Origin: Brevibacterium sp. UCMA 11754
Lineage (GTDB): Bacteria; Actinomycetota; Actinomycetes; Actinomycetales; Brevibacteriaceae
DNA: 64,000 nt
Assembly: GCF_021532275.1 (NCBI RefSeq)
Contig: NZ_JACBOT010000024.1
Coordinates: 289,749 to 353,748, forward strand
Direction: 5' to 3'
Below are positions 53,362-62,591 of this stretch, piece by piece. Numbering within the stretch: the first letter of the stretch is position 1; the number at the start of each line of letters is the position of its first letter. Under the pieces are notes generated by a model, which worked only from the letters and a program-made list of their open reading frames with translations, made no database searches and was not told the origin of the DNA. The translations under genes were made by a program, and so were the position numbers.

Positions 53362-54864
53362 ATGGGACACGAGCCAGGCTGTCCTCGGGTTCAGACGACA
53401 GAGGGCATGGTCGAAGGTCGATGGCGTTCGCAGATGGCGGAGTTCCGGGGACTTCCCTATGCCCGTCCTCCCGTGGGCAACCTCAGGTTCGTCTCCCCCG
53501 CACCTCCCGCGCGCTGGGAAGGTACGCGGGAGGCCATCGAATTCGGGCCGCCGCCCCCGCAGTCCGGGCCCGTCCAGACTGAGTCAGTGCAGCAGACCGA
53601 ATGGCTGACGCTGAATGTCTCCACCCCGGACCCGGGGTCGGCGGGGTTGCCGGTGATAGTTTGGATCCCCGGAGGTGCCTACATCACGGGAGTGGGCAGC
53701 GATCCTGCCTACGATGCCACGAGACTATGCCGAACCGGGGTGGTCGTGGTGACGATCAACTACCGCGTCGGCGTCGAAGGGTTCGCCCATTTGGAAGGGG
53801 CTCCGGCAAACCGCGGTCTTCTCGACCAGATCGCCGCACTGGAATGGGTGCAACGCAACATCGGCTGGTTCGGCGGCGACCCCTCCCAAGTGACCGTTGC
53901 GGGCCAGTCGGCCGGAGCTGGATCGATCGCCGCCCTGCTAGCGATGAGCTCGGCGCGCGAATTGTTCCAGCAGGCCACCGCCCACTCGGTCCCAGGTAGC
54001 CACATCACTCCCGCGCTGGCCGAGCAGGTGACGTCCGAGTTGGCACAGAGACTCGGAGTGTCACCTACCGCTGATGCGATGGGCGATGTCGATCCCTGGC
54101 GACTGGCCGACGCGCTCACCGCGTTCAACGGCGAACTCGCGGTCGACCCCGCGCGCTGGGGCCGACTCGCCCAGATGGGAGTGGCAGTCTGCCCGGTGAT
54201 CGACGGCCAGGTTCTGCCCGAAGATCCGTGGTCTGCGTTGCACAGTGGCCGCGCGGACGGCATAGATCTTGTCGTCGGGCACACTCGCGACGAGTTCCGG
54301 CTCTTCTCGGTGATGGCGGGCCGGGCGGGGACCTTCACCGACGCCGAGACTCGAGCCGCCCTCGACGTTTGGGCTCCGAAGCCACATGGAGCGGCTGACT
54401 ACCGGTCGGCCTTCTGCGAAGCCGCTGCCAGCGAGTTGCTGGAGACGGTGGAGTCTGACGCACTGTTTCGGATGCCGTCACTTCACCTGGCCAAGGCAAA
54501 CACGGCTGCTGGTGGCACGTCATATCTGTTCGAACTATGCCTGACCGCGACCGCGCTTGATGGCATATTGGGAGCCTGTCACAGTCTCGACGTCCCACTC
54601 GCCTTTGGCACTTTGGACAGCCCAACCGGTAAGGGAGTGTTTGGTGCTGCGCCAAGCCCCGCAGCCCGCCGCGTCTCCCAGGAGATCGGTGAGGCATGGG
54701 CCCGGTTCGTCGCCATCGGCGATCCTGGGTGGCCCGTCTATCGAGACGAGCAACGTCTCACCCGCGTCCTGGATGCGATGTCGGCGACCGTGCCATACCC
54801 GGAGGAGTTCTCTCGTCAGATCTGGGAGAACAGCCCGCCGACCCCGTTTGATATCACCGGCTGA
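53362..54864 (+). CDS. Carboxylesterase type B family protein
   Basis: The 500-residue enzyme has the family opening TTEGMVEGRWRSQMAEFRGL and YARPPVGNLRF, the oxyanion stretch VIVWIPGGAYITG, and the nucleophile elbow VAGQSAGAGSIAAL near residue 190. The Glu and His of the triad are probably in GHTRDEFRLF and CHSLDVPLAF. No signal peptide is seen with the start at 53362, which has GGGAGCG upstream; the frame extends to 53311. Substrates are esters of unknown kind. It sits in an accessory segment next to a broken HNH gene. Confidence 0.85.
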   Translation: MGHEPGCPRVQTTEGMVEGRWRSQMAEFRGLPYARPPVGNLRFVSPAPPARWEGTREAIEFGPPPPQSGPVQTESVQQTEWLTLNVSTPDPGSAGLPVIVWIPGGAYITGVGSDPAYDATRLCRTGVVVVTINYRVGVEGFAHLEGAPANRGLLDQIAALEWVQRNIGWFGGDPSQVTVAGQSAGAGSIAALLAMSSARELFQQATAHSVPGSHITPALAEQVTSELAQRLGVSPTADAMGDVDPWRLADALTAFNGELAVDPARWGRLAQMGVAVCPVIDGQVLPEDPWSALHSGRADGIDLVVGHTRDEFRLFSVMAGRAGTFTDAETRAALDVWAPKPHGAADYRSAFCEAAASELLETVESDALFRMPSLHLAKANTAAGGTSYLFELCLTATALDGILGACHSLDVPLAFGTLDSPTGKGVFGAAPSPAARRVSQEIGEAWARFVAIGDPGWPVYRDEQRLTRVLDAMSATVPYPEEFSRQIWENSPPTPFDITG

Positions 54865-55207
54865 GTCGAAGATACCGATCGCGGTGAAGGAAGCTTCAGC
54901 ATCGTGGACGGCCCTTTCCGCATTTTCCCGCAATATGTTGAGGCCGCCCGGGCAATGTAAGCGCTGTTCGCAAGACTGGGGCAAACGGTTGCGCGTCATC
55001 TGCTGGGTCGTCGCGAACGTCCCAGCGTCAGACATCGCAGCAGCCAGGTGCCTCTGTACGGAACTTCTCAACCTGGGGATGAGGAGGGCAACCTGGAATA
55101 GGAGGCCTGGTCGATCTCGGCGAATATGGCTGAGAGGCACGACACCAACCTGCTCTCACAGGCGCTCGCGATTTTTGAGCCGCAAGACGTAAGTCGCTGG
55201 GGTCTCA
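54865..55207. other. Gene-free stretch between carboxylesterase and alpha/beta hydrolase
   Basis: These 343 bases between convergent genes contain only short frames without family resemblance. No strong hairpin or repeat was seen. Confidence 0.5.
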
Positions 55208-56011
55208 TCACGTGGTGTACGTAGGGCGCGTGCATTCCCACAGCGTCGCCAACAAGGCATTGACTCGTTCCGATTGCTGGGTGTGGGGGTAGTATCCCGG
55301 AACGCGCACCAATTCCGCGTCGATGATCTGCGACAGACTCTCCGCGCACTCCATCAACGCCTCACCGGCGTATTTCCTATACATTTCAGGTGCGTCCTCC
55401 CACGTTCCGGCTATCACGAGTTTCGGCCAATTGGAGTTGCGCAGTGCCTCAGTCGGGACCTCCGCCTCCCAGACTGGCCGTTCACGCATCGATGTCGCGA
55501 CAGCGCGGAGCCTGTCGTGGGTAGGTTCGGGCATAGTCATGCCGAGTCCCTCTGTAGATCCGCGCAGATAGTCTTCGGCAGTGACGTGGTCAGGTACCGA
55601 GACGTCCTCAACGCGTTTTAGCAGCTGTCGTACAGCCGGGGCATCCGCAGCAGCTCGGAAAGTCGGTGGCTGGATGACTGCGAGAGAATGCACGAGGTCT
55701 GGGCGTTTGGCTGCAACGAGTAGTGATGCGAGGCCGCCGTTGGAATGGCCAACGAGATGAGCGCCGTCGAGGGATTCCAATAGGTGCTCGATGTCGGCCG
55801 CATCGATGTCGAAATCACCGCGGAGAGTGTCGGGACTGGACCCGTATCCGCGACGATCCATCATCAGCAATCGGTACCGGCGGGCGAGCGGTCGCTGCTT
55901 CGCGAATCCGTACTCCTCATCCGTTGCCCACGTGAAGATCCCGTGTGTGAAGACCACTGGCGGCCCTCTGCCTTCCGTCTCGTCCCACACGGTAACTGAG
56001 ACAGAGTCCAT
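55208..56011 (-). CDS. Alpha/beta hydrolase
   Basis: The 267-residue protein has a classical alpha/beta hydrolase pattern: VVFTHGIFTW (oxyanion HG), MMDRRGYGSS, the nucleophile elbow LVGHSNGGLAS near residue 85, and a likely catalytic His in YYPHTQQSERVN near the end. The ATG at 56011 has GGAGAAG at good distance; the frame extends to a GTG at 56047 without an SD. The substrate is unknown. With the carboxylesterase it makes two hydrolases in the same accessory segment. Confidence 0.8.
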   Translation of the reverse strand: MDSVSVTVWDETEGRGPPVVFTHGIFTWATDEEYGFAKQRPLARRYRLLMMDRRGYGSSPDTLRGDFDIDAADIEHLLESLDGAHLVGHSNGGLASLLVAAKRPDLVHSLAVIQPPTFRAAADAPAVRQLLKRVEDVSVPDHVTAEDYLRGSTEGLGMTMPEPTHDRLRAVATSMRERPVWEAEVPTEALRNSNWPKLVIAGTWEDAPEMYRKYAGEALMECAESLSQIIDAELVRVPGYYPHTQQSERVNALLATLWECTRPTYTT

Positions 56012-56376
56012 CGCTCTTCTCCAATTGAAGACGCGATCGTCGGTCACCGCGTTTCGGTAGGTTAAGTCTCATCCAAGTACGCGAAAATTCTAGCAATCAT
56101 CGCCAACCTTGGCCATGGCTTGGTCAGCACCATGCCTAACAATCGCGGCGTGCCCTTCTCAACGGCATCCCGTCCATTTCAATGCGCAGACCCAGTGGAC
56201 ACCGAGTTCTAATCCTTCACTTGCGAACTGTGGGCTGGCGAAGACAGACCTCTGTGCACAGCGGACAAGCTGGTCTCGTCTTCGGAGACAGCAATTTTCG
56301 CGAAGATACGATACCTTCTAGTGTTGCGTGTCTTTAGTGCCTGAATGGTCGGCTGGTTGTTTGAGAGAATTGGGTT
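56012..56376. other. Gene-free stretch left of the IS630-type gene
   Basis: No convincing ORF or RNA was found in these 365 bases. They must include the left end of the transposon-like element, but no terminal inverted repeat could be paired because the right end is missing. Confidence 0.5.
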
Positions 56377-57099
56377 ATGGCGAATTCTCCCACTCCAGCA
56401 CTGATCCTGCATGGAGACGATGAGTCCATCCTGCGGGAAGGGGTGCGAGCGTCAACGATCAAGGCCGGCCTCGCCCGGCGAGCACGGATCGTGCTCTTGG
56501 CCGCCGACGGTCTTCCGACCACACGCATAGCTGACCTGACGGGCTCGTCAGTGGTGACCGTGCTGAAATGGCGGGAACGCTTCGCCGAAGCAGGCATCGC
56601 CGGACTCGGCGATGACCCACGCTCGGGTCGACCGAAGCAGCTCGACCACTTCGATATCGTCACCACCACTCTGGTCCCGCCACCGAAGAAATACGGAGCC
56701 ACGCACTGGTCCTCGCGCCTGCTGGGCAAACACCTCAAAGTCGGCAACGCGACTGTCGCCAGAGCGTGGCGCGAGTACGGGGTCCAACCGTGGAAGGCAG
56801 AGATATTCAAGTTCTACACCGACTCTGAGTTGGACGCGAAAGTCACCGATGTCATCGGCCTCTACTTGGCACCGCCGGATAACGCCGTCGTGTTGAGTGT
56901 CGATGAAAATTCTCAGATCCAGGCTCTCGATCGCACCGCACCGTTGCCGCCAATGCGCATGGGCGATGCCGAGAAGCGCACCCGTGACTACCACCGGCGC
57001 AGAACACCAACGCAGTTCGTGGCTTTGGACGTCGCCACGGGCCAGGTCACCGGGGCAGTCAAACCCAGGCATCAGTTCCTCAACGTCTCTCTGGCCTGA
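56377..57099 (+). mobile_element. IS630-type transposase gene, 3'-truncated
   Basis: The 240-codon frame begins with helix-turn-helix segments (RIVLLAADGLPTTRIADLTG, WRERFAEAGIAGLGDDPRSG) and continues into the DDE core. The first acidic residue is in VLSVDENSQIQALDR and the second in FVALDVATGQ. After KPRHQF the protein departs from the family and stops; the last third, with the third catalytic acid, is missing. Complete relatives are roughly 340-370 residues. The junction near 57,078 runs directly into a minus-strand DUF222 fragment. The element should be inactive. Confidence 0.85.
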
Positions 57100-57275
57100 G
57101 CTGCCGCACTCGCTGAGGTCAGTTCTTCCAACGCAGTGATTCTGTCGATCGCTTCGTCCTCCGTCTGCGCCGGAGGCAGATCGGACAGCACTTCGCGCCA
57201 CCGATGAATTTCGGTGATCACGTCTGAAACCGACTCCGCTTCCATACCAATGACAGTAGCGGTCGGTCCTGACAC
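57072..57275 (-). pseudogene. N-terminal fragment of a DUF222-HNH protein
   Basis: The 67-codon frame reads VSDVITEIHRWREVLSDLPP and then DRITALEELTSASAAAQARE, the conserved start of actinobacterial DUF222-HNH proteins. It stops after RETLRN, where the truncated IS630-type gene begins on the other strand. The rest of this gene is absent here. The broken DUF222-HNH gene at 51.6-53.2 kb, same strand, lacks exactly such an N-terminus. Confidence 0.65.
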
Positions 57276-57330
57276 GAGATTTTCGATATGTGTCAGCCCA
57301 GGTCAGAGGTGAAACCGAGCGGGCGGTACC

Positions 57331-58848
57331 TCAACCGAGCGCTTCGCCTGTGGTCTCTCGCGCGAGCAGACCCATCAGCACCACCGCCACGACCACGAGC
57401 AGTCCCGTGAGGATGAAGGTCACTGTCAGTCCGAGGACTGGCCACATGAATGCACCGAAGACCAGCGGAGCGATACCGGTTGCAATGCGTGAGGCCGCAG
57501 ATGCCCAGCCGAACCCCGAACCTCGCAGACGGGTCGGGTACAGCTCCGACACGTAGGTGTAGAGAGTGGGAATCGCGATCTGGACGACGAACCCGAATCC
57601 GATGATGCTGGCCTTGGCGGCGAAGGTCAGCTCTGAGCCCGAGGCCTCGATGAACACTGCAGCGCCGACCAATAGGAGGGCGGAGACGATCGAGGTCACG
57701 CCGAGCACCCATTTTCGACCCACGCGTTCGACGATCAGAGCCGAGACGATGACGCCGAGGATGCCCACCGCGGTCATCGACCCGGTGACCATGAATGCTG
57801 CTTGATCACCCATGCCCTGTTTCTTCAGGATGCCCGGCAGCCACGTCAGTGCCGCGTAGTAGACAAGGAGAACGGACACGAACAGCGACCAGGAGACGAG
57901 AGTCGTCTTCGCCGAGTACTGCCAGAGCTGGACCAGCTGGCCGCTGGCCGCACGAAGCTGTTTGTTGACGGAAGTCACCGTTCCAGCCGAGTCCGATGTC
58001 TTCACCGGCGCCTGGGCCGCGCCGGCTACGTCGCCAGTGCCGGTGGCCCGGGCTGCGGTCGTGCCGGCGGCACCGGAAGTGTCGGTCGTGCCGCTGGCAC
58101 CGGAAGCGTCGGTCGCGCCCGCGGTGGGGACATCGTGGGTCCACGTCGTCACTTCGGCGCCGGTGCGCTCAACGAGCCGGGAGATGATGGCGTCGGCTTC
58201 GGCGTACCGTCCGACGGAAGCAAGGTAGAGGGGGGATTCGGGAATTCCGAAACGCACGGCAACCGTCAGCAGCGCGGGCACGATCATGACGAGCATGATG
58301 AGGCGCCAATCCCCCACGTCCAGCAGCGTTGCAGAGACGAAGGCGCACAGCGAGGCGCCGATCGGCCACCAACCGTCCATTGCGGTCAGGACTCGACCAC
58401 GGTGCTTCTTGGGGGTGAATTCTCCGACGAGGGCATAGTCGACGGGGATGCATCCGCCGAGCCCGAATCCAGCGAGGAATCGGAAGAGGATGAACCAGCT
58501 GAACGCTGGAGAGAAGGCGCCAGCGACGGTGAAGATCGAAAACACGAGGAGTGTGAGTGTGAAGGCCTTCTTGCGGCCGATGACATCAGCGATGCCGCCC
58601 CAGATGAAGGCGCCCAACGCCATGCCGATGAGGTTGGCCGTAGCGATCCAGGCTGCCTGGCCTACGCTCAGGCTCCAGTAGTCGCTGAGCAGTGGGATGA
58701 GGAACCCGTTGAGGGCGACGTCCCAAGCGTCGAACATGAACCCGAGGCCGCCGATGATGAAGATGGCACCTTGGGTTCGCCACCGCCACGGAAGGTTGGC
58801 GACGACTTCGGAAGCGGTCGGCGTGGACGCCGAGGTTGCAGTAGACAC
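57331..58848 (-). CDS. MFS transporter, aromatic acid/sugar-porter-like
   Basis: The protein of about 505 residues has twelve membrane helices. FMFDAWDVALNGFLIPLL in the first helix resembles the acidic DxxD motif of aromatic-acid and related H+ symporters; GGIADVIGRKKAF is motif A, and FGLGGCIPVDYALVGEF follows. The central loop is enlarged by an Ala/Gly/Thr-rich stretch of about 50 residues (roughly 230-285). The GTG at 58848 is taken as start; an ATG at 58896 adds 16 residues and cannot be excluded. The substrate is unknown. Confidence 0.82.
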   Translation of the reverse strand: MSTATSASTPTASEVVANLPWRWRTQGAIFIIGGLGFMFDAWDVALNGFLIPLLSDYWSLSVGQAAWIATANLIGMALGAFIWGGIADVIGRKKAFTLTLLVFSIFTVAGAFSPAFSWFILFRFLAGFGLGGCIPVDYALVGEFTPKKHRGRVLTAMDGWWPIGASLCAFVSATLLDVGDWRLIMLVMIVPALLTVAVRFGIPESPLYLASVGRYAEADAIISRLVERTGAEVTTWTHDVPTAGATDASGASGTTDTSGAAGTTAARATGTGDVAGAAQAPVKTSDSAGTVTSVNKQLRAASGQLVQLWQYSAKTTLVSWSLFVSVLLVYYAALTWLPGILKKQGMGDQAAFMVTGSMTAVGILGVIVSALIVERVGRKWVLGVTSIVSALLLVGAAVFIEASGSELTFAAKASIIGFGFVVQIAIPTLYTYVSELYPTRLRGSGFGWASAASRIATGIAPLVFGAFMWPVLGLTVTFILTGLLVVVAVVLMGLLARETTGEALG

Positions 58849-59229
58849 GAGGCCACAATACCTCTTTAACGCATTTGTGAGTAAAATTGTTCGCATCTCG
58901 TCGCTGCACCTTACGCAGCCGGACAGAAGCCGAAGGAATCAGCGCGCGGAATCTTCTTCGTCGGCACGGCGCCGTGGCCGAGAATCGCGCTTCTCCTCAT
59001 ACCTGAGCCACGTCTGCCGAATCGCACCTGCTGACCCATGTCTGCTGAGTCCAGCGCTGGAACTGCCGAAATCCACATGGCACGCTAAGAGGGTCGGGTG
59101 CCGCGATCGAAATCGCAGCAGCCGCCCCTCTCAATGTGGGACGACCTGAGCCGCCTCGTCTGAGCAGTCCTCAGCACTCAAGTCCTCAGCACTCAAGTCC
59201 TCAGCGCTCAGGCCCTCAAGCCCCAGACT
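58849..59229. other. Gene-free stretch between the MFS gene and ilvE
   Basis: No gene was recognised. The end next to ilvE holds three tandem 15-bp repeats. The segment must carry the MFS promoter (minus strand) and the ilvE 3' trailer. Confidence 0.5.
59166..59210. repeat. Three tandem 15-bp repeats downstream of ilvE
   Basis: AGTCCTCAGCACTCA occurs at 59166-59180 and 59181-59195, with one mismatch in the third copy at 59196-59210. A weaker fourth copy follows toward the ilvE stop. Confidence 0.8.
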
Positions 59230-60321
59230 TCAGGCCAGACGAACCATCCAGTTGTTCTTGTCCTCGGCGCGGCCGTACTGGATGTCGAGCAGAGTCTTAC
59301 GGAACTCCATGGTCTTCTCACCGGGCTCTTCACCGTGGTCGATCGTGAATTCGCTGCCGATGACACGGCCGATCGGAGTCACGACTGCGGCGGTGCCACA
59401 GGCGAAGGCTTCGACGATGTCGCCATTGGCAGCTCCCTCACGCCATTCCTCGACGGAGATCTTGCGCTCTTCCGGCTTCAGGCCCAGCTGCGGGGCAAGG
59501 TCGAGCAGGGACTGGCGAGTGACACCGTCGAGGATGGAATCACCGAGCTCCGGAGTGAGCAGGCGGCCATCCTTGGTCACGAGCATGAGGTTCATTCCGC
59601 CGAGCTCATCGACGTATTTGTTCTCTGCCGCATCGGTGAACAGCACCTGCTGGCAGCCCTGGGCTGCGGCTTCATTCTGCGCTGCCAGCGAGCCCGCGTA
59701 GTTGCCGCCGCACTTGGCGAATCCGGTGCCACCGGCGCCGGCGCGGTTGAAGTTCTGCGACAGCCAGATCGAGACGGGCTTGATGCCGCCGGAGAAGTAG
59801 GGCCCGGCGGGGCTGGCGATGACGTAGTAGTCGACCTCATGGCTGGAGCGCACGCCCAGGAACCGTTCGGTGGCGATCATGAAGGGGCGCAGGTACAGGC
59901 TCGACTCGTCGGCTTCGGATTCAGGGGTGGGAACCCACTCCTGATCGAGTGAGACCAGCGCCTTGATCGATTCGATGAAGTCGGATTCCGAGATCTGCGG
60001 CAGCGCAAGACGCTCGGCGGACTTGTTGATGCGCGCAGCGTTGCGCTCGGGACGGAAGGTCCAGACGGAGCCGTCTGCGTGGCGGTAGACCTTCATGCCT
60101 TCGAAGATCTCTTGCGCGTAGTGGAACACTGCAGCAGCAGGATCGAGCACCAGCGGGCCGTACGGCTTCACCTCGTGAGCGTGCCAACCATCGTCAAGGG
60201 TGTACCTGACGTGGGCCATGTGGTCGGTGAAGTAGAGCCCGAATCCGGGATCCTTCTTGATGTTCTCTCGCACCAGCTCGGGTTGCGGCTGGACATTCTT
60301 GAGAACGGCAAACTTGGTCAT
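59230..60321 (-). CDS. ilvE: Branched-chain amino acid aminotransferase
   Basis: IlvE makes the last step of leucine, isoleucine and valine synthesis with PLP. The 363-residue class IV enzyme shows FGLYFTDHMAHVRY, YAQEIFEGMKVYRHADG, the PLP lysine region GFAKCGGNYAGSLAAQ and DELGGMNLMLV. The start at 60321 (MTKFAVLKN) is preferred to the longer frame from 60354 because it matches the family N-terminus. leuB lies upstream on the same strand, but a strong hairpin separates the two. Confidence 0.94.
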   Translation of the reverse strand: MTKFAVLKNVQPQPELVRENIKKDPGFGLYFTDHMAHVRYTLDDGWHAHEVKPYGPLVLDPAAAVFHYAQEIFEGMKVYRHADGSVWTFRPERNAARINKSAERLALPQISESDFIESIKALVSLDQEWVPTPESEADESSLYLRPFMIATERFLGVRSSHEVDYYVIASPAGPYFSGGIKPVSIWLSQNFNRAGAGGTGFAKCGGNYAGSLAAQNEAAAQGCQQVLFTDAAENKYVDELGGMNLMLVTKDGRLLTPELGDSILDGVTRQSLLDLAPQLGLKPEERKISVEEWREGAANGDIVEAFACGTAAVVTPIGRVIGSEFTIDHGEEPGEKTMEFRKTLLDIQYGRAEDKNNWMVRLA

Positions 60322-60366
60322 AAGAACTCTTTTCTCATTTGTGATGAGTGACACTGTCAGGGTAGT

Positions 60367-60401
60367 CCATCACCCCGGTGCGCGTCGCACCGGGGTGATG
60401 G
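60367..60401. terminator. Strong hairpin between leuB and ilvE
   Basis: CCATCACCCCGGTGCG (60367-60382) pairs perfectly over 16 bp with 60386-60401 around a 3-nt loop. It lies about 70 bases after the leuB stop in the minus direction and 45 bases before the ilvE start, so it probably terminates leuB transcription and separates the two genes. Confidence 0.75.
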
Positions 60402-60471
60402 CTCACGAATCGTCCAGTCGGCCCTCGCCACGCCGAGGTGGTCGTGCCCACCTCGGCCCCTGCAGGCCGCG

Positions 60472-61509
60472 TCAGCTCAGGCGGGCAGCGATCGCGTCGC
60501 CCACCTCGGCGGTGGAGCGCTTGGTTCCGTCGCGGTCGGCCAGATCGGCTTCGACAGCGGTCTCGATCGACTTCGCCACGACGTCGAGTCCCAGGTGCGA
60601 GGCCATGAGCGCACCGGAGAGGATCGAGGCGGTCGGATCGGCGATCTGCTGTCCGGCGATGTCCGGTGCCGATCCGTGGATGGGCTCGAACAGGCTCGGT
60701 CCCGTGCCTTCGACGTTGAGGTTGCCCGAGGCGGCCAGACCGATGCCGCCGGTGACAGCCGCGGCGAGGTCGGTGAGGATGTCACCGAAGAGGTTGTCGG
60801 TGACGATCACGTCATAGCGGCCGGGGTCGGTGACCATGTAGATCGTGCACGCGTCCGTGTGCTCGTAGTTGAATGTCACCTCTGGGTATTCTGCGCCGAC
60901 CTTCTCGACGACGCGACGCCATAGGTGACCCGCGTGGACCATGACGTTGTGCTTGTGGACGTAGGTGAGCTTCTTGTTCCTGGCCTGCGCACGTTCGAAC
61001 GCATCGCGGACTGCCCGCTCCACGCCGTACCAGGTGTTGATCGAGACCTCGGTCGCGACCTCATAGGGGGTATCGGTGCGCACCGAGCCGCCCATTCCGG
61101 TGTAGGAGCCTTCGGTGCCTTCGCGGACGACGACGAAGTCGATTTCGCCGGGGTCGGCCAACGGGCTGGTGACTCCGGCGAAGAGCTTCGAGGGACGCAG
61201 GTTGACTGCGTGGCTCAGACCGAAGCGCATCTTGAGGATCACACCTCGCTCGAGCACGCCCGACGGCACGCTCGGGTCACCGCAGGCGCCGAAGAAGATG
61301 GCATCGTGGGAACGCAGCGATTCCAGCTCCTCGTCCGTGAGTGTCTCGCCGGTCTCGTGCCAGCGCTTGGCACCGACTTCATAGTCCGTGAGATCGAGTT
61401 CCACGGGCTCGCCGGACACCTCGATGGCGCGCTTGAGGACCTTGAGGCCTTCGGGGACGACCTCGTTGCCGATACCGTCGCCGGGCATGACTGCAATTGA
61501 GAACTTCAT
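60472..61509 (-). CDS. leuB: 3-isopropylmalate dehydrogenase
   Basis: LeuB oxidatively decarboxylates 3-isopropylmalate, following LeuCD. The 345-residue protein starts with [20 protein letters not shown] and has the substrate arginines in [18 protein letters not shown]. It also carries the [14 protein letters not shown] loop and the NAD site [19 protein letters not shown]. The first two are typical of the actinobacterial type. It lies between serA (further right) and ilvE on the same strand. Confidence 0.95.
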   Translation of the reverse strand: MKFSIAVMPGDGIGNEVVPEGLKVLKRAIEVSGEPVELDLTDYEVGAKRWHETGETLTDEELESLRSHDAIFFGACGDPSVPSGVLERGVILKMRFGLSHAVNLRPSKLFAGVTSPLADPGEIDFVVVREGTEGSYTGMGGSVRTDTPYEVATEVSINTWYGVERAVRDAFERAQARNKKLTYVHKHNVMVHAGHLWRRVVEKVGAEYPEVTFNYEHTDACTIYMVTDPGRYDVIVTDNLFGDILTDLAAAVTGGIGLAASGNLNVEGTGPSLFEPIHGSAPDIAGQQIADPTASILSGALMASHLGLDVVAKSIETAVEADLADRDGTKRSTAEVGDAIAARLS

Positions 61510-61699
61510 GGTCTCAGACTAGAACTCATCTCAGCATGCAACTTGTTCGTCCTACTATTCGGACACATTTCGACCGCCGGGTTCAGCGAATCCCGTCATC
61601 CACAATTTCATGTCTCAAACTTCGTTCCCGACTACAATTTCGCGGCTCGAGCGTCGAAGATGGGAGGAACACCCCGAAACCCCCAGAGAAAGTCGATCA

Positions 61700-62551
61700 T
61701 TGACAGAAACGATCCGCAACGCCCGAGCCGCCGCACTTCCCGCCAAGCTCTCCCGCTCCTGGCTGTTGGTCAACGCGGCCAAGGAGGAGATCTTCACCGA
61801 GGCGCAGATCTCCGAATCGGATTCCGTCATCTTCGACCTCGAGGCCTCGGTCTCCGACGACAAGAAGCTCGCCGCCCGCGACAATGTCGTACGAGCTCTT
61901 GAAGGCGGCATGTCCGCATGGGTCCGGATCAACAAGATGGACTCTGAGTTCTGGGACGACGACCTTGCCTCCATCGCCATGCTCCCCGGCCTGCGCGGAG
62001 TGATGCTGCCCGAGACGGAACGTCCCGAGCAGGTCTCCTACACCGCGATGCGCGCGAAGGCAGGACTCCCGGTCATCGCTCTGCTCGAATCTGCGATGGG
62101 TGTGGAGAACGCGACCAAGATCGCCGAGGCGCCGGGCACATTCCGCCTTGCCTTCGGAACGAACGACTTCCGCAAGGACACCGGCTTCTCCGGCGATCCG
62201 ATGGCACTGGCCTATGCCCGCTCACGACTGACCATCGCCTCGCGCATGGGTGGACTGCCCGGCGCGATCGACGGCCCTTCAGCAGCCACTGCCAGCGATG
62301 AGCAGGTCCGCACGGATGCCGAGGTCACCCACATGATGGGCATGACCGGAAAGCTCGTGCTCAACGTCGATCAGGTCGTGACGCTCAACGAATCGATGAG
62401 CCCGAGCGAAGACGAGCGCGACTGGGCCCGCCAGCTGCTCGAGGCTGCCGAGGGCGGCTCCGAGATCACGGACGGCTCGTACCTGCCACGTCTGGCACGC
62501 GCAAAGAAGATCGCCTCCCTGGCGTCGACCTACGGGCTCTGGAACGCCTGA
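61700..62551 (+). CDS. HpcH/HpaI aldolase/citrate lyase-type (CitE-like) protein
   Basis: The 283-residue TIM-barrel protein has SRSWLLVNAAKE near the start, the acidic DSVIFDLEASV, WVRINKMDSEFW, and GVMLPETERPEQV. ALLESAMGVENA supplies the metal-binding Glu. It resembles CitE-like proteins such as malyl- or citramalyl-CoA lyases, but no citD or citF accompanies it. A TTG at 61700 is the likely start because the family N-terminus begins there; the frame is open to 61610. It is divergent from leuB. The exact substrate is unknown. Confidence 0.78.
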   Translation: MTETIRNARAAALPAKLSRSWLLVNAAKEEIFTEAQISESDSVIFDLEASVSDDKKLAARDNVVRALEGGMSAWVRINKMDSEFWDDDLASIAMLPGLRGVMLPETERPEQVSYTAMRAKAGLPVIALLESAMGVENATKIAEAPGTFRLAFGTNDFRKDTGFSGDPMALAYARSRLTIASRMGGLPGAIDGPSAATASDEQVRTDAEVTHMMGMTGKLVLNVDQVVTLNESMSPSEDERDWARQLLEAAEGGSEITDGSYLPRLARAKKIASLASTYGLWNA

Positions 62552-62591
62552 GCCTGATCTTGAGTCTGAGTCTGAGTCCGAGCCCTCAATA

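Noticed and set aside
59166..59210. A CRISPR array
   Set aside because: The repeats are directly tandem with no spacers and number only three; no cas genes are in the window.
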